Made by a program: the position numbers and the translations under genes | From: G963662905 sp963676415 | Lineage (GTDB): Bacteria; Bacteroidota; Bacteroidia; Bacteroidales; WRLA01 | Direction of reading: 5' to 3' | NCBI GenBank assembly: GCA_963676415.1 | Contig: OY781097.1 | Location: 1,302,001 to 1,366,000, forward strand | Length of the DNA stretch: 64,000 nucleotides | Part shown: in pieces, positions 1 through 9,539 of the stretch | Position numbering within the stretch: position 1 is the stretch's first letter | Layout: every line of letters starts with the position of its first letter | Notes under the pieces: model-generated | Seen by the model: the letters and a program-made list of their open reading frames with translations, nothing else | Told to the model about the DNA's origin: nothing | The model's database searches: none

Positions 1-1735
1 TGGTGAAATCATCATCAGTAAAGGAGAAATCCTGAATATAATAGAACTGAACAGGATCGCCCGGATCGCCAACGGTCATATCCTCATAGGTTATCGGAAG
101 GGTGTAAACACCATCTTCGTCAATCACATAACGGCTCATTGTGGCAAAATATGCCTGCCACATTGCTGCTGAACCAAAAGTGGCGTTTGTAGGAAGGTCT
201 GCACCATCTAATCCGGCGGTGAGTTTGTTTGCTATTGGATCAAATCCTCGTACCCATACATCGGGGCTGGTGTTTTCGTCAGGGTCCACCTCAGGATCGG
301 TATCAACCCAACTAAAAAACACCTTGGTTCCATCCCAGTTGGTTGCATTGCACACACGGCTGTCTTCTGGATAGCTGTCGTTTCCTCCGGCTACACCGTA
401 TTCGCCGCGCATAATTTCAGGACGGCCCAGCTCCACGCCCCTCCATGTTTCGCCACCATCAGGCGACCAAATATCAAATATAGCATACCAGGGGTGTCCA
501 GAAAGGATGGAGTAATCATCGCTGCCCTGAACACCAATACCTACTGCAATGTGCGGGTTTCCATTGGCATCAACAACAAGGTCGCAATCAAAAGCGGTAG
601 TAAAAGGAATTTCATCGCGAGCCGGATCCGGATCAACAAATAAGCTGTCGATTTCTGCATCCGACATATAATTCAGTACGCCGTCAATACCATCAGGGCC
701 ATCGAGCTGAACATTGATAACTTCGCTCCATGTTTGGCCACCGTCTTCTGTTTTCCAAAGCATTGGATAATAGCTTTTCTGATCCTCATAAACCAGCTCG
801 TTTTCTCCATTATTGCCCAGCATCACTATATATCCAGTTTGACCATCAGGCCCAAATGCTGCCCTGATACAGGCCGGACGGAAAACAACGTCAACATCAA
901 TAATAGGCGCGTCCAGCAAGCTTTTTTCATAAACAATATCCTGCTCCTCTTCACTCCAGGTTCCCCTGTTCAGGATAAGGTTCTGATAATAAACGGGCTC
1001 TTCATTATAATTGATATCAACAGTAAGAAGTGCGTTGCCACGGGCATAAGCGTATCCTTGAGGCAGGTACTGGTGGTATTCACCTTCGCTGGGGCGCAGG
1101 TTTTTGGTAGTATCAACATTGGAAGCAGCACCAATTTTTTGAACACCAAAGCTATAACCGCCCCATTCAGCTCCACCTGCTGCATTAGAACCGTCAAGGT
1201 TGGGCGCAAAGAAAGCCATGTAAGCTTTTGTTGGATCAGTATTGCCAGCCGGATTCCAGATAGCAGCTTGCGGGTAACGGGCCGCATCGGCGAAATACTG
1301 CCCTGATGGTTCTGTTGCTACATAGCACTCAACCATATTATTCCAGATCATACCGCCATCGGTGGAGATATCATAACCCATATCGCCACTGTAACCACCT
1401 GGATCAAGCTCGCCGCCCATACGGTGGAAGTTGGTAACTGTATTCAGGTCGCCATCGTACCATACAATGGTTCTTTGTCCGCCACTATATCCGTAACTAT
1501 AGGCATTGGCCGAACTCCCGATACTTATAACCGAAACGGCATTGGGAGCCAGGTTTTGGTTTTTGAGCGGTTGTGCATGTGTTGCAGAACCATAATTAAC
1601 AGGCTCGGCAGAAACAAATTCTTTATAGGTTGCTTTTTGTGATTTTAGTCCGGGACGCAGTTTGGGTGCCTGCGACTGAGCAAAAAGCGACATTCCCATC
1701 AGGGAAACAAAAATCAGGGTAAATAATTTTTTCAT
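1..1735 (-). CDS. Secreted Asp-box (BNR/sialidase-like fold) protein, C-terminus outside window
   Basis: About 578 residues are visible and the frame is still open at base 1, so the C-terminus is missing. It starts with a signal peptide (MKKLFTLIF... ending near FAQ). Asp-box repeats typical of sialidase-like propellers are visible, e.g. STDGGMIWNN, TEDGGQTWSE and SPDGGETWRG. Such proteins in Bacteroidota are usually exported and often carry a type IX sorting domain at the end that is not visible here. Substrate unknown; Asp boxes give the fold, not an enzyme activity. It is divergent from the sensor kinase gene at 2025, with about 290 bases between them. Confidence 0.75.
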   Translation of the reverse strand, partial: MKKLFTLIFVSLMGMSLFAQSQAPKLRPGLKSQKATYKEFVSAEPVNYGSATHAQPLKNQNLAPNAVSVISIGSSANAYSYGYSGGQRTIVWYDGDLNTVTNFHRMGGELDPGGYSGDMGYDISTDGGMIWNNMVECYVATEPSGQYFADAARYPQAAIWNPAGNTDPTKAYMAFFAPNLDGSNAAGGAEWGGYSFGVQKIGAASNVDTTKNLRPSEGEYHQYLPQGYAYARGNALLTVDINYNEEPVYYQNLILNRGTWSEEEQDIVYEKSLLDAPIIDVDVVFRPACIRAAFGPDGQTGYIVMLGNNGENELVYEDQKSYYPMLWKTEDGGQTWSEVINVQLDGPDGIDGVLNYMSDAEIDSLFVDPDPARDEIPFTTAFDCDLVVDANGNPHIAVGIGVQGSDDYSILSGHPWYAIFDIWSPDGGETWRGVELGRPEIMRGEYGVAGGNDSYPEDSRVCNATNWDGTKVFFSWVDTDPEVDPDENTSPDVWVRGFDPIANKLTAGLDGADLPTNATFGSAAMWQAYFATMSRYVIDEDGVYTLPITYEDMTVGDPGDPVQFYYIQDFSFTDDDFT

Positions 1736-1996
1736 AAGTCTTGCATTTAAATGTTTTTACGTTTTTTTATGAAGCCGTTAATTGTGTTTGACTATATCCA
1801 AAAAAAATTTTCTGACGAAATTCCTGATTTAGTTTGTACAGATCAAGTATTTTCGACCTTCGTTCTTTTGTTTTAGATAAACAGCACCACAAGTTGTATA
1901 AAAAGCATTGGTAGAAAAAATCCGTACGTTTATAGAAAAAAACCATGCTTTTGAAGAAAACAAAGATGGTCTTCCTGCAATTAAGCATGCAAAGCC

Positions 1997-2004
1997 TATA
2001 TTTG
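1997..2004 (+). promoter_or_regulatory. -7 promoter element TATATTTG
   Basis: Exact match to the Bacteroides -7 consensus TAnnTTTG, 20 bases before the ATG at 2025. It lies inside a longer in-frame extension of the kinase gene and so argues for the ATG at 2025, which also has GAGGAG at 2010-2015. No clear -33 TTTG was found. Confidence 0.5.
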
Positions 2005-2024
2005 CAGTGAGGAGATACACAAGG

Positions 2025-3086
2025 ATGCAAGTACTTATTAAAGAACAAAAAACCGGTCGCAGGCTGCTGCAACACACAATTTTCTGGATTGTTTTACTGC
2101 TGTTTAATGTGTCGCGTTTCCAGCGAAGTTTTGTAGGCTACAGCTTTGGGCTTTTTAAAGAAAACCTGATAACTGAACTGCTCGAATTGCCCATTTTGAT
2201 GATGGCCGGTTATTTCACGGCCTACTACTTGCTGGAGCATTATTTTATTCCACGCAAATATTTTAGCTTTTTTTCACTACTGCTCCTTTCGTCTTTGGTT
2301 TTTGCCATCATAATGAGGATACACATAATTTATATTGAAGTGCCCCTTTTGTATCCAGAGATGGGGAAAGACAGCCTAAATTTCTTCCATTTCAATATTA
2401 TCCAATATGTATTCTACATATATTCGGCAGCAGGAATCCTGTTTATGTTGCGTTTGGTGAAACATTTGTACCAGGTACAAGAGGCTAAAAGACGTGCCGA
2501 TGAGGAAAAGACAAAAAGCGAGCTTGCACTTCTGAGGGCTCAGGTTAACCCACATTTTCTGTTCAACACATTAAACAACATACACAGTCAAATCCGGCAA
2601 GACGCTGATGCGGCTTCCAAAGCAGTAATCAAATTATCAGACATCATGCGCTTTATGTTTGAAGATGCCCGAAATGAACGTATTCCGCTTTCGCGCGAGG
2701 CCAGTCATATCCGCGATTATATTGATTTGCAAAAACTGAGGTTAAACCGCCCTGATATTGTTGATTTTCAAACTTCAGGACCGCTTTCTTCTGCTTTGGT
2801 CCCGCCCTTGCTGATGGTGCCTTTTGTTGAAAACGCCTTTAAGCACGGACATAAAAATCCGGATGTACAAGGAATTTATATCCGCTTGGAATTGAATAAA
2901 AATGAAATAATATTCGAATGCAAAAATCAGATAAAAGACGGCAGCAGTACCATTGAAAAACATGGGAATGGCTTTGGAATAATGAATGTCCGCAAAAGGC
3001 TGGCCCTGATATACCGCGAAAAATATTCTATAAGCATACGAGAAGAAAATCAAATTTTTACAGTACTTTTAAGAATTCAAAGATAA
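2025..3086 (+). CDS. LytS-type membrane sensor histidine kinase
   Basis: 353 aa. About four membrane segments fill residues 15-145, followed by a short coiled linker (RRADEEKTKSELALL) and a His_kinase domain with the H box NPHFLFNTLNN; the phospho-acceptor is His177. The ATP-binding part shows PFVENAFKHG and GFGIMNVRKRL, as in LytS/YehU kinases. The start at 2025 is chosen because a -7 promoter box sits just upstream; the in-frame extension to 1908 would contain that promoter. The gene is followed after 20 bases by its response regulator, so the two form a two-component system. The signal sensed cannot be read from the sequence. Confidence 0.9.
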   Translation: MQVLIKEQKTGRRLLQHTIFWIVLLLFNVSRFQRSFVGYSFGLFKENLITELLELPILMMAGYFTAYYLLEHYFIPRKYFSFFSLLLLSSLVFAIIMRIHIIYIEVPLLYPEMGKDSLNFFHFNIIQYVFYIYSAAGILFMLRLVKHLYQVQEAKRRADEEKTKSELALLRAQVNPHFLFNTLNNIHSQIRQDADAASKAVIKLSDIMRFMFEDARNERIPLSREASHIRDYIDLQKLRLNRPDIVDFQTSGPLSSALVPPLLMVPFVENAFKHGHKNPDVQGIYIRLELNKNEIIFECKNQIKDGSSTIEKHGNGFGIMNVRKRLALIYREKYSISIREENQIFTVLLRIQR

Positions 3087-3106
3087 TATGCTGCTTTAAT
3101 CAACCC

Positions 3107-3832
3107 ATGAAACAAATTGACTGCATAGCGATTGATGATGAACCTCTTGCACTGGAGCAAATGCGCAATTATATTTCAAAAGTGCCCTATCTGAACCTGC
3201 TGGATACTTTTACAGGCGGTTTGGATGCGCTCAGCTTCATGCAGGGACATCATATTGACCTGATTTTTCTGGACATTCAAATGGATGATATCAGCGGGAT
3301 ACAGCTTTTGGAGAGCCTGCCCTATAAGCCAAAGGTAATACTTACAACCGCATACGGGGAATTTGCGCTCAAAGCCTATGACCTGAATGTGGCTGATTAC
3401 CTGCTCAAACCGATTTCTTTCGAACGTTTCCTCAAAGCGGTGAACCATTGCTGTGGCGATTTGAACAAAGTCAGGCCGGCAGACCCGTCCCCTGCTCCAC
3501 AGGCAGAACAGGATGATTATATTTTCGTTCGTGCAGAACATAAAATCATTAAAATTTCCTTTGCAGATATCCTTTATGTGGAAGGGCTGAAAGACTACCT
3601 ACGTATTGTATGCCGCAACCGCAAAGTAATCACACATATGAGTTTCAGTAGTTTGGGAAAAGTTTTACCTGAAGGTAATTTTATCCGTATTCATAAATCA
3701 TTCCTGGTTTCCCTGAGCGGCATCGACAGCATCGGGCGAAATGCCGTATTTATTGGCGACCAAAGCATTCCGATAGGAGTTTATTACAAAAAGGCTTTTT
3801 TTGATTTGATTTCCAGCAAGGGGATTTTATAG
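3107..3832 (+). CDS. LytTR-family response regulator
   Basis: 241 aa. N-terminal receiver domain with acidic pocket IDDEP (residues 9-13), phospho-acceptor Asp56 in LIFLDIQMD and the conserved Lys in LLKPISFERF. A linker rich in Pro is followed by a LytTR DNA-binding domain (about residues 135-235, with VEGLKDYLRI and FIRIHKSFLVS). It is the partner of the LytS-type kinase just upstream, probably cotranscribed. Target genes are not evident; LytTR proteins bind short direct repeats and often control exported products. Confidence 0.92.
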   Translation: MKQIDCIAIDDEPLALEQMRNYISKVPYLNLLDTFTGGLDALSFMQGHHIDLIFLDIQMDDISGIQLLESLPYKPKVILTTAYGEFALKAYDLNVADYLLKPISFERFLKAVNHCCGDLNKVRPADPSPAPQAEQDDYIFVRAEHKIIKISFADILYVEGLKDYLRIVCRNRKVITHMSFSSLGKVLPEGNFIRIHKSFLVSLSGIDSIGRNAVFIGDQSIPIGVYYKKAFFDLISSKGIL

Positions 3833-3857
3833 GAGCCGCTGCCCCACTTTTAAAAAT

Positions 3858-3894
3858 AAGAAGGAGATACCTGATCAACAGATACCTCCTTCTT
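3858..3894. terminator. Hairpin terminator between convergent genes
   Basis: Perfect 9-base arms (AAGAAGGAG at 3858-3866 and CTCCTTCTT at 3886-3894) with further inner pairing. On the minus strand the hairpin is followed by ATTTTTA, so it best serves the small gene ending at 3969; it also lies after the response regulator ending at 3832. Confidence 0.65.
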
Positions 3895-3968
3895 AGAATG
3901 TAAAACTTGCCATTTGAACAAATTTTACTAAGAAAACATTTTTCCTTCAAGAAAAAACACCTAAGAAA

Positions 3969-4172
3969 TTATTGGTTTTCGCCAAAGGGGGATCGGTTTG
4001 TGACCGTTCCGTCGGGCATTTCGTAGTATATTTTTCCATTTCGGGAATAAACCAGGGGCACCCCCAGTTTCTTGTTTTCAGCTTTGACCTTATTAATGGC
4101 TCTTTGCCCGATTTCAGAGATTTCGCTACCGATCCGGTAGAGCTCAAGGTCATTCATCCAATCAACTTTCAT
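3969..4172 (-). CDS. Small partner protein of the zeta-like kinase (possible antitoxin)
   Basis: 67 aa from the ATG at 4172, which follows the stop codon of the kinase gene after 4 bases; a longer start at 4208 would overlap the kinase gene. It has an N-terminal helical stretch (ELYRIGSEISEIGQRAINKV) and a beta-rich end with YSRNGKIYYEMPDGT. I believe small proteins of this kind occur beside zeta-like kinases in other Bacteroidota, but that is from memory and was not searched. It does not resemble the classical epsilon antitoxin. An antitoxin role is inferred from position only. Confidence 0.6.
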   Translation of the reverse strand: MKVDWMNDLELYRIGSEISEIGQRAINKVKAENKKLGVPLVYSRNGKIYYEMPDGTVTNRSPFGENQ

Positions 4173-4176
4173 ACCT

Positions 4177-4761
4177 CTATTTTTCAAGATAACCCTCAAA
4201 GATAACAAAAAATTCTTCTTGGGTGATCACATAATCGTCTTTTCTTCCAAATGCTATTTCCGTAAAATGATCATCGGAGTTAAAATACAAAAACCAACTG
4301 TCCACCAAATATTTATAATCATACCAGAAGTTGTCCCTGCTGCGATAAAACCGTCGCACAACCGCCTCATCAGGAACATGATGCCCTCCTTTGGAAACCC
4401 GCTCCTTGATCCTTTCCAGGCAGTGACCTGGATGTTCAAGAAACACATAAAACATGGTAATCCGGTAACCTGCTGCACGGAATTCAGGGATCAACCTTTT
4501 GATGTATTTGCCGCTCAAAGTGCTTTCGATCAAAATGCTCTGACCATCTTCCAAAGCCTCGCGAACCCTTTGAAAAAAGATCTTCCCGGCTGTTAGCTGC
4601 ACTTTCTTCGGATCGGACGGGTTAAGCTGGTGGGCAATCTCATCAGTATTTATAAAAACATAGGGATGACGCTCCAAAAAAGCCTTGGCAAAAGTCGTTT
4701 TACCTGAACCATTGGCGCCACCCGTGATGAATATATGCTTTTGGATTTTCTTTATCTCCAC
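4177..4761 (-). CDS. Zeta-toxin-like P-loop kinase
   Basis: 194 aa from a GTG start at 4761. Walker A is GGANGSGKTT (Lys21), followed by INTDEIAHQLNP with Asp40, the arrangement of zeta/PezT kinases, which phosphorylate UDP-N-acetylglucosamine. Later motifs include ESTLSG, YVFLEHPGHCLERIKERVSKGGHHVP and the arginine-rich RRFYRSRDNFW, resembling a lid. It is shorter than classical zeta (about 285 aa). A small gene overlaps or abuts it downstream, suggesting a toxin-antitoxin pair, but toxicity is not shown. A -7 box ends 4 bases before the GTG, so the mRNA may have almost no leader. Confidence 0.75.
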   Translation of the reverse strand: MEIKKIQKHIFITGGANGSGKTTFAKAFLERHPYVFINTDEIAHQLNPSDPKKVQLTAGKIFFQRVREALEDGQSILIESTLSGKYIKRLIPEFRAAGYRITMFYVFLEHPGHCLERIKERVSKGGHHVPDEAVVRRFYRSRDNFWYDYKYLVDSWFLYFNSDDHFTEIAFGRKDDYVITQEEFFVIFEGYLEK

Positions 4762-4765
4762 GCGG

Positions 4766-4773
4766 CAAAGGTA
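4766..4773 (-). promoter_or_regulatory. -7 promoter element TACCTTTG of the zeta-like gene
   Basis: Matches TAnnTTTG and ends 4 bases before the GTG start at 4761, implying a nearly leaderless transcript. It is one of five genes in the window with this spacing. Confidence 0.45.
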
Positions 4774-4797
4774 TGAAAAAGACGGTCAGCTCGTTTT

Positions 4798-7224
4798 TTA
4801 TTGGTTCATCGGGAACACAATACTGATTTTAAAAGCAAAGTTATCCATTGTTTCATCAAAGCTGTAGGGGCCATAGCGGTAAAATGCGCCCAACCCCAGA
4901 TTATACATCTTCAGGTCGAGGAGGTTGTTGATCAACAAACCGGATTCGTAATAGCCTTTGTCCATGGTATTCACGCTTACGCCCTTGTGGTTGCTCAGAA
5001 GCTGTCCGTCCAAATCGCCCCAGCCTATATTTGTGGCAATCAGGAATTCCGGTTCAAAACCATTGGTACGCAGCAGCAATTTTCCAAAATTATGCGTGAA
5101 ATAGAGCGCAGCATAACGGCTCGATACAAACTCGTTCATGCGCATGGTGGCAAAACTGTTGGGCGCAAAAAGAGTGAATGAACGATAGCTTCCGTTGCCG
5201 TTAAAAAGCTTGCTGTAGGGAACTTCGCTGTCGATATAGCCGGCACGGACAACAAAACTGCTTTTTCCGAGATATTTGATAAAGAACGACTTCCGGAGCT
5301 GAAGCTCGAATTTATTGTAATCATAGCCTCCGTCCAGCACATCATCCAGCCCACGGCTGTAATTGAACCATAGCACAGGAAATTTTGTGCCCATACTGAC
5401 CAATCCGCGTGTGGTGGATATAAATTTCTCGCGGAAAGCATAGCGGAAGCCCAGATTAAGTTCCGTAAAATCAAATTTATTGACCCATTGATTTTCAGCT
5501 GTATTGAAATAAGCATAATCGTACATGGGTTCCTGGTTTTGCATGCGCAATCCTGCTTCGGCCTGCATATAGCGCAATGTGCGGAATGTGAATGCGCCAT
5601 AAGCTTCACGCTTGAGATCGAAACGTTTCAGGAGAAATTCGCGCAGATAGGAATCATCAAAAAAGTTCTGCTTTGAGAAAGGAAATTCAGCACCTCCCGT
5701 TTCCGAAAGGTCGTAGCGGTAGTGGCCTTTAAGCTTAACCTGATGTCGTTTATGAAGGAGCACTTCGGCATTGCCACCATATTTCCACCGCGAATCTTTT
5801 AGTCCGTAAGCGGCATAGCCTCCAAAGCTGAAATGCTGCGAAAACTCACGGTTGGTTTGTAAAGCCATTCCCAAACGGAGCCCTTCATATTCATTATAGC
5901 CAATCATTTTTTGCAGCGGAATATCAAATTTTCCCCATTTGATATTGCCACGGAAGAGGCTTTCGAATGTAGTCGCAATTTTATCAAAATCCTCTGCTTT
6001 TCCCAAACTGTCCATAAACTCATAAGTCCGTTCTTCTTTTGCATTGAGGCTGTCGTTGCGCTTTGCATCCCAATAGGCTTTGTCTTTGTGTATGGCATCG
6101 GGCGCCACTTCCACTTCAATGTGGCTGAACATGGATTTGACCAGCTCCGGGTTCAGAACGATATCCTTGAGGTAGGAACGTCCTTCGCCCAAAATTTTAT
6201 AACTGCCGTTTACATCCAGGTTATTAAAATAAATATCGGTATTGAGCTGCACAGGAAACCAGCGCTTGCCGTTGATGCGTTCATACATTTGCTGTATGTT
6301 GATGCTGATACCGCTTTTGTCGTTAAACGGCATGGCGCGCACGTTTTGTATGGCCCAACCGTCATCGTTTATGGATAGGACACCCTGCATCCCATCAAAA
6401 TTTTTGCCTTTTCGTGGCTTAAAGCTGATGATGAAAACCGAATCATTTTGCTCGGTATAAGTCGTGTCTTCAATGGAGAAAAAATATTTTGACGTACTGC
6501 CCTTGCTGATGGGGTTTACGTAGTTTTTGTCGGCAATATGGATAATCTCTTCATAGAAGGAAGTGGATTGCATCTGGCTGAGCAGGAATACAAAAATAGG
6601 GTCTTTAAAACCGCTTACCCTTGTGGCCGTGACATTTTCATAGTTTCTGTCCGGTGCCATAAATTTGCGTTCCGTCACATTTTCCATCATGAAGATTTCC
6701 TGCTTGCTGATAAATTCCCGCAAATGGATATGGCCCGAATCCACATCCAGGCTGTCCGGTTTTTTGTATTCCGAGGTGTCGATACGCAGCACAAATTTAT
6801 CATATGCCGTATAGCTAAAGGTATTGAGTTTTTTTGGGTCGTTGGCATCGCGATTTGCCACAGCATTGCGGATGATGCGGTGCGCAGGGTTTTCCCCGGC
6901 TTCGATCAGCACCTCTTCCAGTTCAAATTCTTTGGGCTCAAGATAAATGTTCAGCTTCTTGCGGCCTTCAGGCATAATCGTTTTTGGTTCATAGCCCACA
7001 TAGCTCAGCTTTAGCTTCTCGATGGGAGATGCCGAGCGGAAAGAAAATTTGCCGTCAATATCACTGGTGCCGCCATGCGGACTGTCGTTAATGACGATAT
7101 TGACGAATGCAAGAGGCTCCAGCGTTTCTTTATCATAAACAAAGCCTTCGACCTGATGCTGGGCAAAAGCCGGGATGCAGAATAATAAGATTAATCCTGC
7201 TAAGAGAAAAGAACGGATATTCAT
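4798..7224 (-). CDS. DUF5686 outer-membrane protein with carboxypeptidase-regulatory-like domain
   Basis: 808 aa with a signal peptide (ends near AFAQ). Residues about 22-110 form a CarboxypepD_reg-like beta-sandwich (VEGFVYDKETLEPLAFVNI, LSYVGYEP), common at the N-terminus of Bacteroidota outer-membrane proteins. The remainder matches the DUF5686 family, with a helical/beta middle and alternating aromatic strands in the last 350 residues ending in Phe-containing strands, consistent with a beta barrel. It is the third gene of an operon after the DUF5687 permease and ABC ATPase (34-base gap). This suggests that the transporter and the barrel protein act together, though no substrate is known. 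Confidence 0.8.
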   Translation of the reverse strand: MNIRSFLLAGLILLFCIPAFAQHQVEGFVYDKETLEPLAFVNIVINDSPHGGTSDIDGKFSFRSASPIEKLKLSYVGYEPKTIMPEGRKKLNIYLEPKEFELEEVLIEAGENPAHRIIRNAVANRDANDPKKLNTFSYTAYDKFVLRIDTSEYKKPDSLDVDSGHIHLREFISKQEIFMMENVTERKFMAPDRNYENVTATRVSGFKDPIFVFLLSQMQSTSFYEEIIHIADKNYVNPISKGSTSKYFFSIEDTTYTEQNDSVFIISFKPRKGKNFDGMQGVLSINDDGWAIQNVRAMPFNDKSGISINIQQMYERINGKRWFPVQLNTDIYFNNLDVNGSYKILGEGRSYLKDIVLNPELVKSMFSHIEVEVAPDAIHKDKAYWDAKRNDSLNAKEERTYEFMDSLGKAEDFDKIATTFESLFRGNIKWGKFDIPLQKMIGYNEYEGLRLGMALQTNREFSQHFSFGGYAAYGLKDSRWKYGGNAEVLLHKRHQVKLKGHYRYDLSETGGAEFPFSKQNFFDDSYLREFLLKRFDLKREAYGAFTFRTLRYMQAEAGLRMQNQEPMYDYAYFNTAENQWVNKFDFTELNLGFRYAFREKFISTTRGLVSMGTKFPVLWFNYSRGLDDVLDGGYDYNKFELQLRKSFFIKYLGKSSFVVRAGYIDSEVPYSKLFNGNGSYRSFTLFAPNSFATMRMNEFVSSRYAALYFTHNFGKLLLRTNGFEPEFLIATNIGWGDLDGQLLSNHKGVSVNTMDKGYYESGLLINNLLDLKMYNLGLGAFYRYGPYSFDETMDNFAFKISIVFPMNQ

Positions 7225-7258
7225 GGAATGGGGTTTTTATCGTCCTGAATGCTTTATT

Positions 7259-7957
7259 TTAAACAGCAAAGTATTCTTCCAGCTGTTTCAAAGTATCTTC
7301 GGTTTTTATAATGTCGTGGGTTACTTTGCCTTCGCTCAGCACCACAATGCGGTTGCAGACTTCAGTAACATGTTTGAGGTCGTGACTGGAAACGAGCATG
7401 GTCATTTTTTCCTTCTCATTTAGCTCGATAAGCAGGTTTTTCAGTCGGATTTGTGTTGAAGGATCGAGGCCGTTAAAAGGTTCGTCCAGCACCAAAAGTT
7501 TGGTATCGCCCATAAATGCGGCAGCAATTCCGGTTTTCTGGCGGTTTCCCATCGAAAGGTCGCGAATGTACTTTTTCTTGCCTATGATTTCGCCATTAAA
7601 AAACTCTTCGAAATCCTTCAGGAACGCATCCAGATCGCCTTTGGACAAGCCTTTGATTTTGGCTGTAAAACCGAAGAATTCTTCGGGAGTAAGGAAATCA
7701 ATAAGGAAGCCTTTATCGAGATAGCTGCCGGTAAATTCTTTCCAGTGTTCGCTGCCTGCCACTTTTTGGCCCATCAGCTGCACTTCACCGCTGTCGGCAC
7801 GGATCAAATCGAGGATAAGGCGGAAAAAAGTTGTTTTTCCTGCACCATTGTTGCCTACCAGCCCAAAACTTTGTCCTTCGGGGATCTCCAGGTTGGGGAT
7901 ATCGAGAACCGTAACACTATTATATACTTTCCTGAGGTTGATTGCTTGTAACATCAT
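7259..7957 (-). CDS. ABC transporter ATP-binding protein
   Basis: 232 aa, a single nucleotide-binding domain. Walker A GNNGAGKTT, signature LSMGNRQKTG (a variant of LSGGQ), Walker B LLVLDEPFNGLD and the switch His in SSHDLKHV are all visible. It lies 30 bases downstream of the DUF5687 membrane protein and upstream of the DUF5686 gene, so it most likely energises that permease. The short MMLQAINLRK start allows either of two adjacent ATG codons. Confidence 0.93.
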   Translation of the reverse strand: MMLQAINLRKVYNSVTVLDIPNLEIPEGQSFGLVGNNGAGKTTFFRLILDLIRADSGEVQLMGQKVAGSEHWKEFTGSYLDKGFLIDFLTPEEFFGFTAKIKGLSKGDLDAFLKDFEEFFNGEIIGKKKYIRDLSMGNRQKTGIAAAFMGDTKLLVLDEPFNGLDPSTQIRLKNLLIELNEKEKMTMLVSSHDLKHVTEVCNRIVVLSEGKVTHDIIKTEDTLKQLEEYFAV

Positions 7958-7987
7958 TTTATATTGGTTTTTTATTTTGCAAATAAT

Positions 7988-9466
7988 TTAGTTGTTCCTG
8001 AAACTGTCCGCCATGATATACCTTCGCGAAACCAGCTGCTTTTCTATTAAGCCAAGTAATGGCTTATTGAGCAGCAGCGCAATGATACCGAGAATGCCGA
8101 TAAACATCATACCGGCATAGGGATATCCCGCTAAGCTAAAGGGCGTATAAATAATTACCGGCAACAAAAAAGCAGGAACCATCGCCAGCCAGTTTGCCGC
8201 ACCAACTCCCTGATAATTAAATGCTGCCCCTTTGGCCAAATCCATGCGTTTTTTATTGTAGGTAGCCATATAAAGCAGCACAACCGACAGGAAACCGATA
8301 TTGAACAGCCAGGTCATGGCATTGATCAAAAGTACATGCCAGCCAAAATACACATAAGGTATGGTAATGATAAAGCAGAAAGTGCTTAAAATCATTCCGA
8401 TATAAAGTTTAACTTTCAGATAATCACGCAATTTGATGCGGCTCGAAAGGATGTAATCGAAATAATTGCTTTCGTAGCCAAAGCTGTAGTTCAGGTAATT
8501 GATCATCAACCCGCCGGACATAAAAATACCGACAAAAATCAGGAAGCCCCACATGTTTTCATATTGGGGGTTTGGATAGAAAATAAGTCCGTAGAGCACA
8601 AAAAGCGGCATCATATACAACATGCTTTTGGTGCGTTTATGGCGTAGCCAGAGTTTCATTTCCAGACCAATAATCGTTCCGGTCAGGCCCAATTCCTGCA
8701 GGTAACGCATTTCACTGATATTTTCTACTTTGTCTTTTTTCTTGCGAACAAGCTCTTCAGGATACATACTGCGGCGCAGGAAGGCGTAATTGAGCCGATA
8801 ACTGATTATCGCCAAAGCAAAGATGGCCAATATGCTGTATGGGTCTTTCAAAATAAAGGCAAATAAATTCGTGCTCACCGCGGATAAGGAGAAGAGTTCA
8901 AAGTAATCAGCAACAAAAACGGCAAGCAGGATGCCGGCGGCCCAGGCAACGATGGATGTTTTGCCTACCAATTGGCGTTTGATCCATGTGGCCAGGAGGT
9001 TATTGTTGAAAATCAGTATCAGTATGCTGAGCAAATAGATCCAGATGTTGGTGTTGCTGTAATCGGCCGGCAGTACTTTAAAAGCAAAAGGCACAAAAAC
9101 CAGCAGCGGAAGGAAGTTGAGCAGGCTGGTAAAGGATCGTATAATGAGGAAATGTACCAGAAAACTCTTTTTTACAGGCAAGTGCAGGAATGATTCCACA
9201 GCGAATGTAGGCAGGCTCTGCATCATATACCGGAAAAATAAATCAAAACCAAAATAGTAGAGCAAGGCCCCATTAAAAACATCCACCGGATTGCGCCCGG
9301 GAAACAGTTCCAAAAGGATTTTATCGATAAAAAGGCCAAATGCCAACAGATATAAAAAAAGGATGAAAACAATGAAGCCAATCAGGATATTAGTAGCAAC
9401 ATTTTTTTGCCAGAAAGTGGAGCGCATGGATTCTTTCCAGCTGAGTTGAATAAATTGTCTAATCAT
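7988..9466 (-). CDS. DUF5687 ABC-transporter permease
   Basis: 492 aa from ATG 9466; an upstream in-frame TTG (9475) is less likely. The protein consists of about twelve hydrophobic segments with short loops and begins with an amphipathic stretch (IRQFIQLSWKES) typical of DUF5687, a Bacteroidota ABC-2-like permease family. A charged central loop (about residues 245-285) separates the two halves. Directly followed by an ABC ATPase and a DUF5686 protein in one operon. Transport substrate unknown. Confidence 0.82.
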   Translation of the reverse strand: MIRQFIQLSWKESMRSTFWQKNVATNILIGFIVFILFLYLLAFGLFIDKILLELFPGRNPVDVFNGALLYYFGFDLFFRYMMQSLPTFAVESFLHLPVKKSFLVHFLIIRSFTSLLNFLPLLVFVPFAFKVLPADYSNTNIWIYLLSILILIFNNNLLATWIKRQLVGKTSIVAWAAGILLAVFVADYFELFSLSAVSTNLFAFILKDPYSILAIFALAIISYRLNYAFLRRSMYPEELVRKKKDKVENISEMRYLQELGLTGTIIGLEMKLWLRHKRTKSMLYMMPLFVLYGLIFYPNPQYENMWGFLIFVGIFMSGGLMINYLNYSFGYESNYFDYILSSRIKLRDYLKVKLYIGMILSTFCFIITIPYVYFGWHVLLINAMTWLFNIGFLSVVLLYMATYNKKRMDLAKGAAFNYQGVGAANWLAMVPAFLLPVIIYTPFSLAGYPYAGMMFIGILGIIALLLNKPLLGLIEKQLVSRRYIMADSFRNN

Positions 9467-9539
9467 TTGATTCAATTTTTGCGCAATTTAAGCAAAAATC
9501 ATGCAAAAAATTTAAACGCTTGACAATTTGCATATTAGG

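Noticed and set aside
1908..2024. In-frame N-terminal extension of the LytS-type kinase
   Set aside because: It contains the -7 promoter box TATATTTG and has no conserved sequence; the ATG at 2025 with GAGGAG is preferred.
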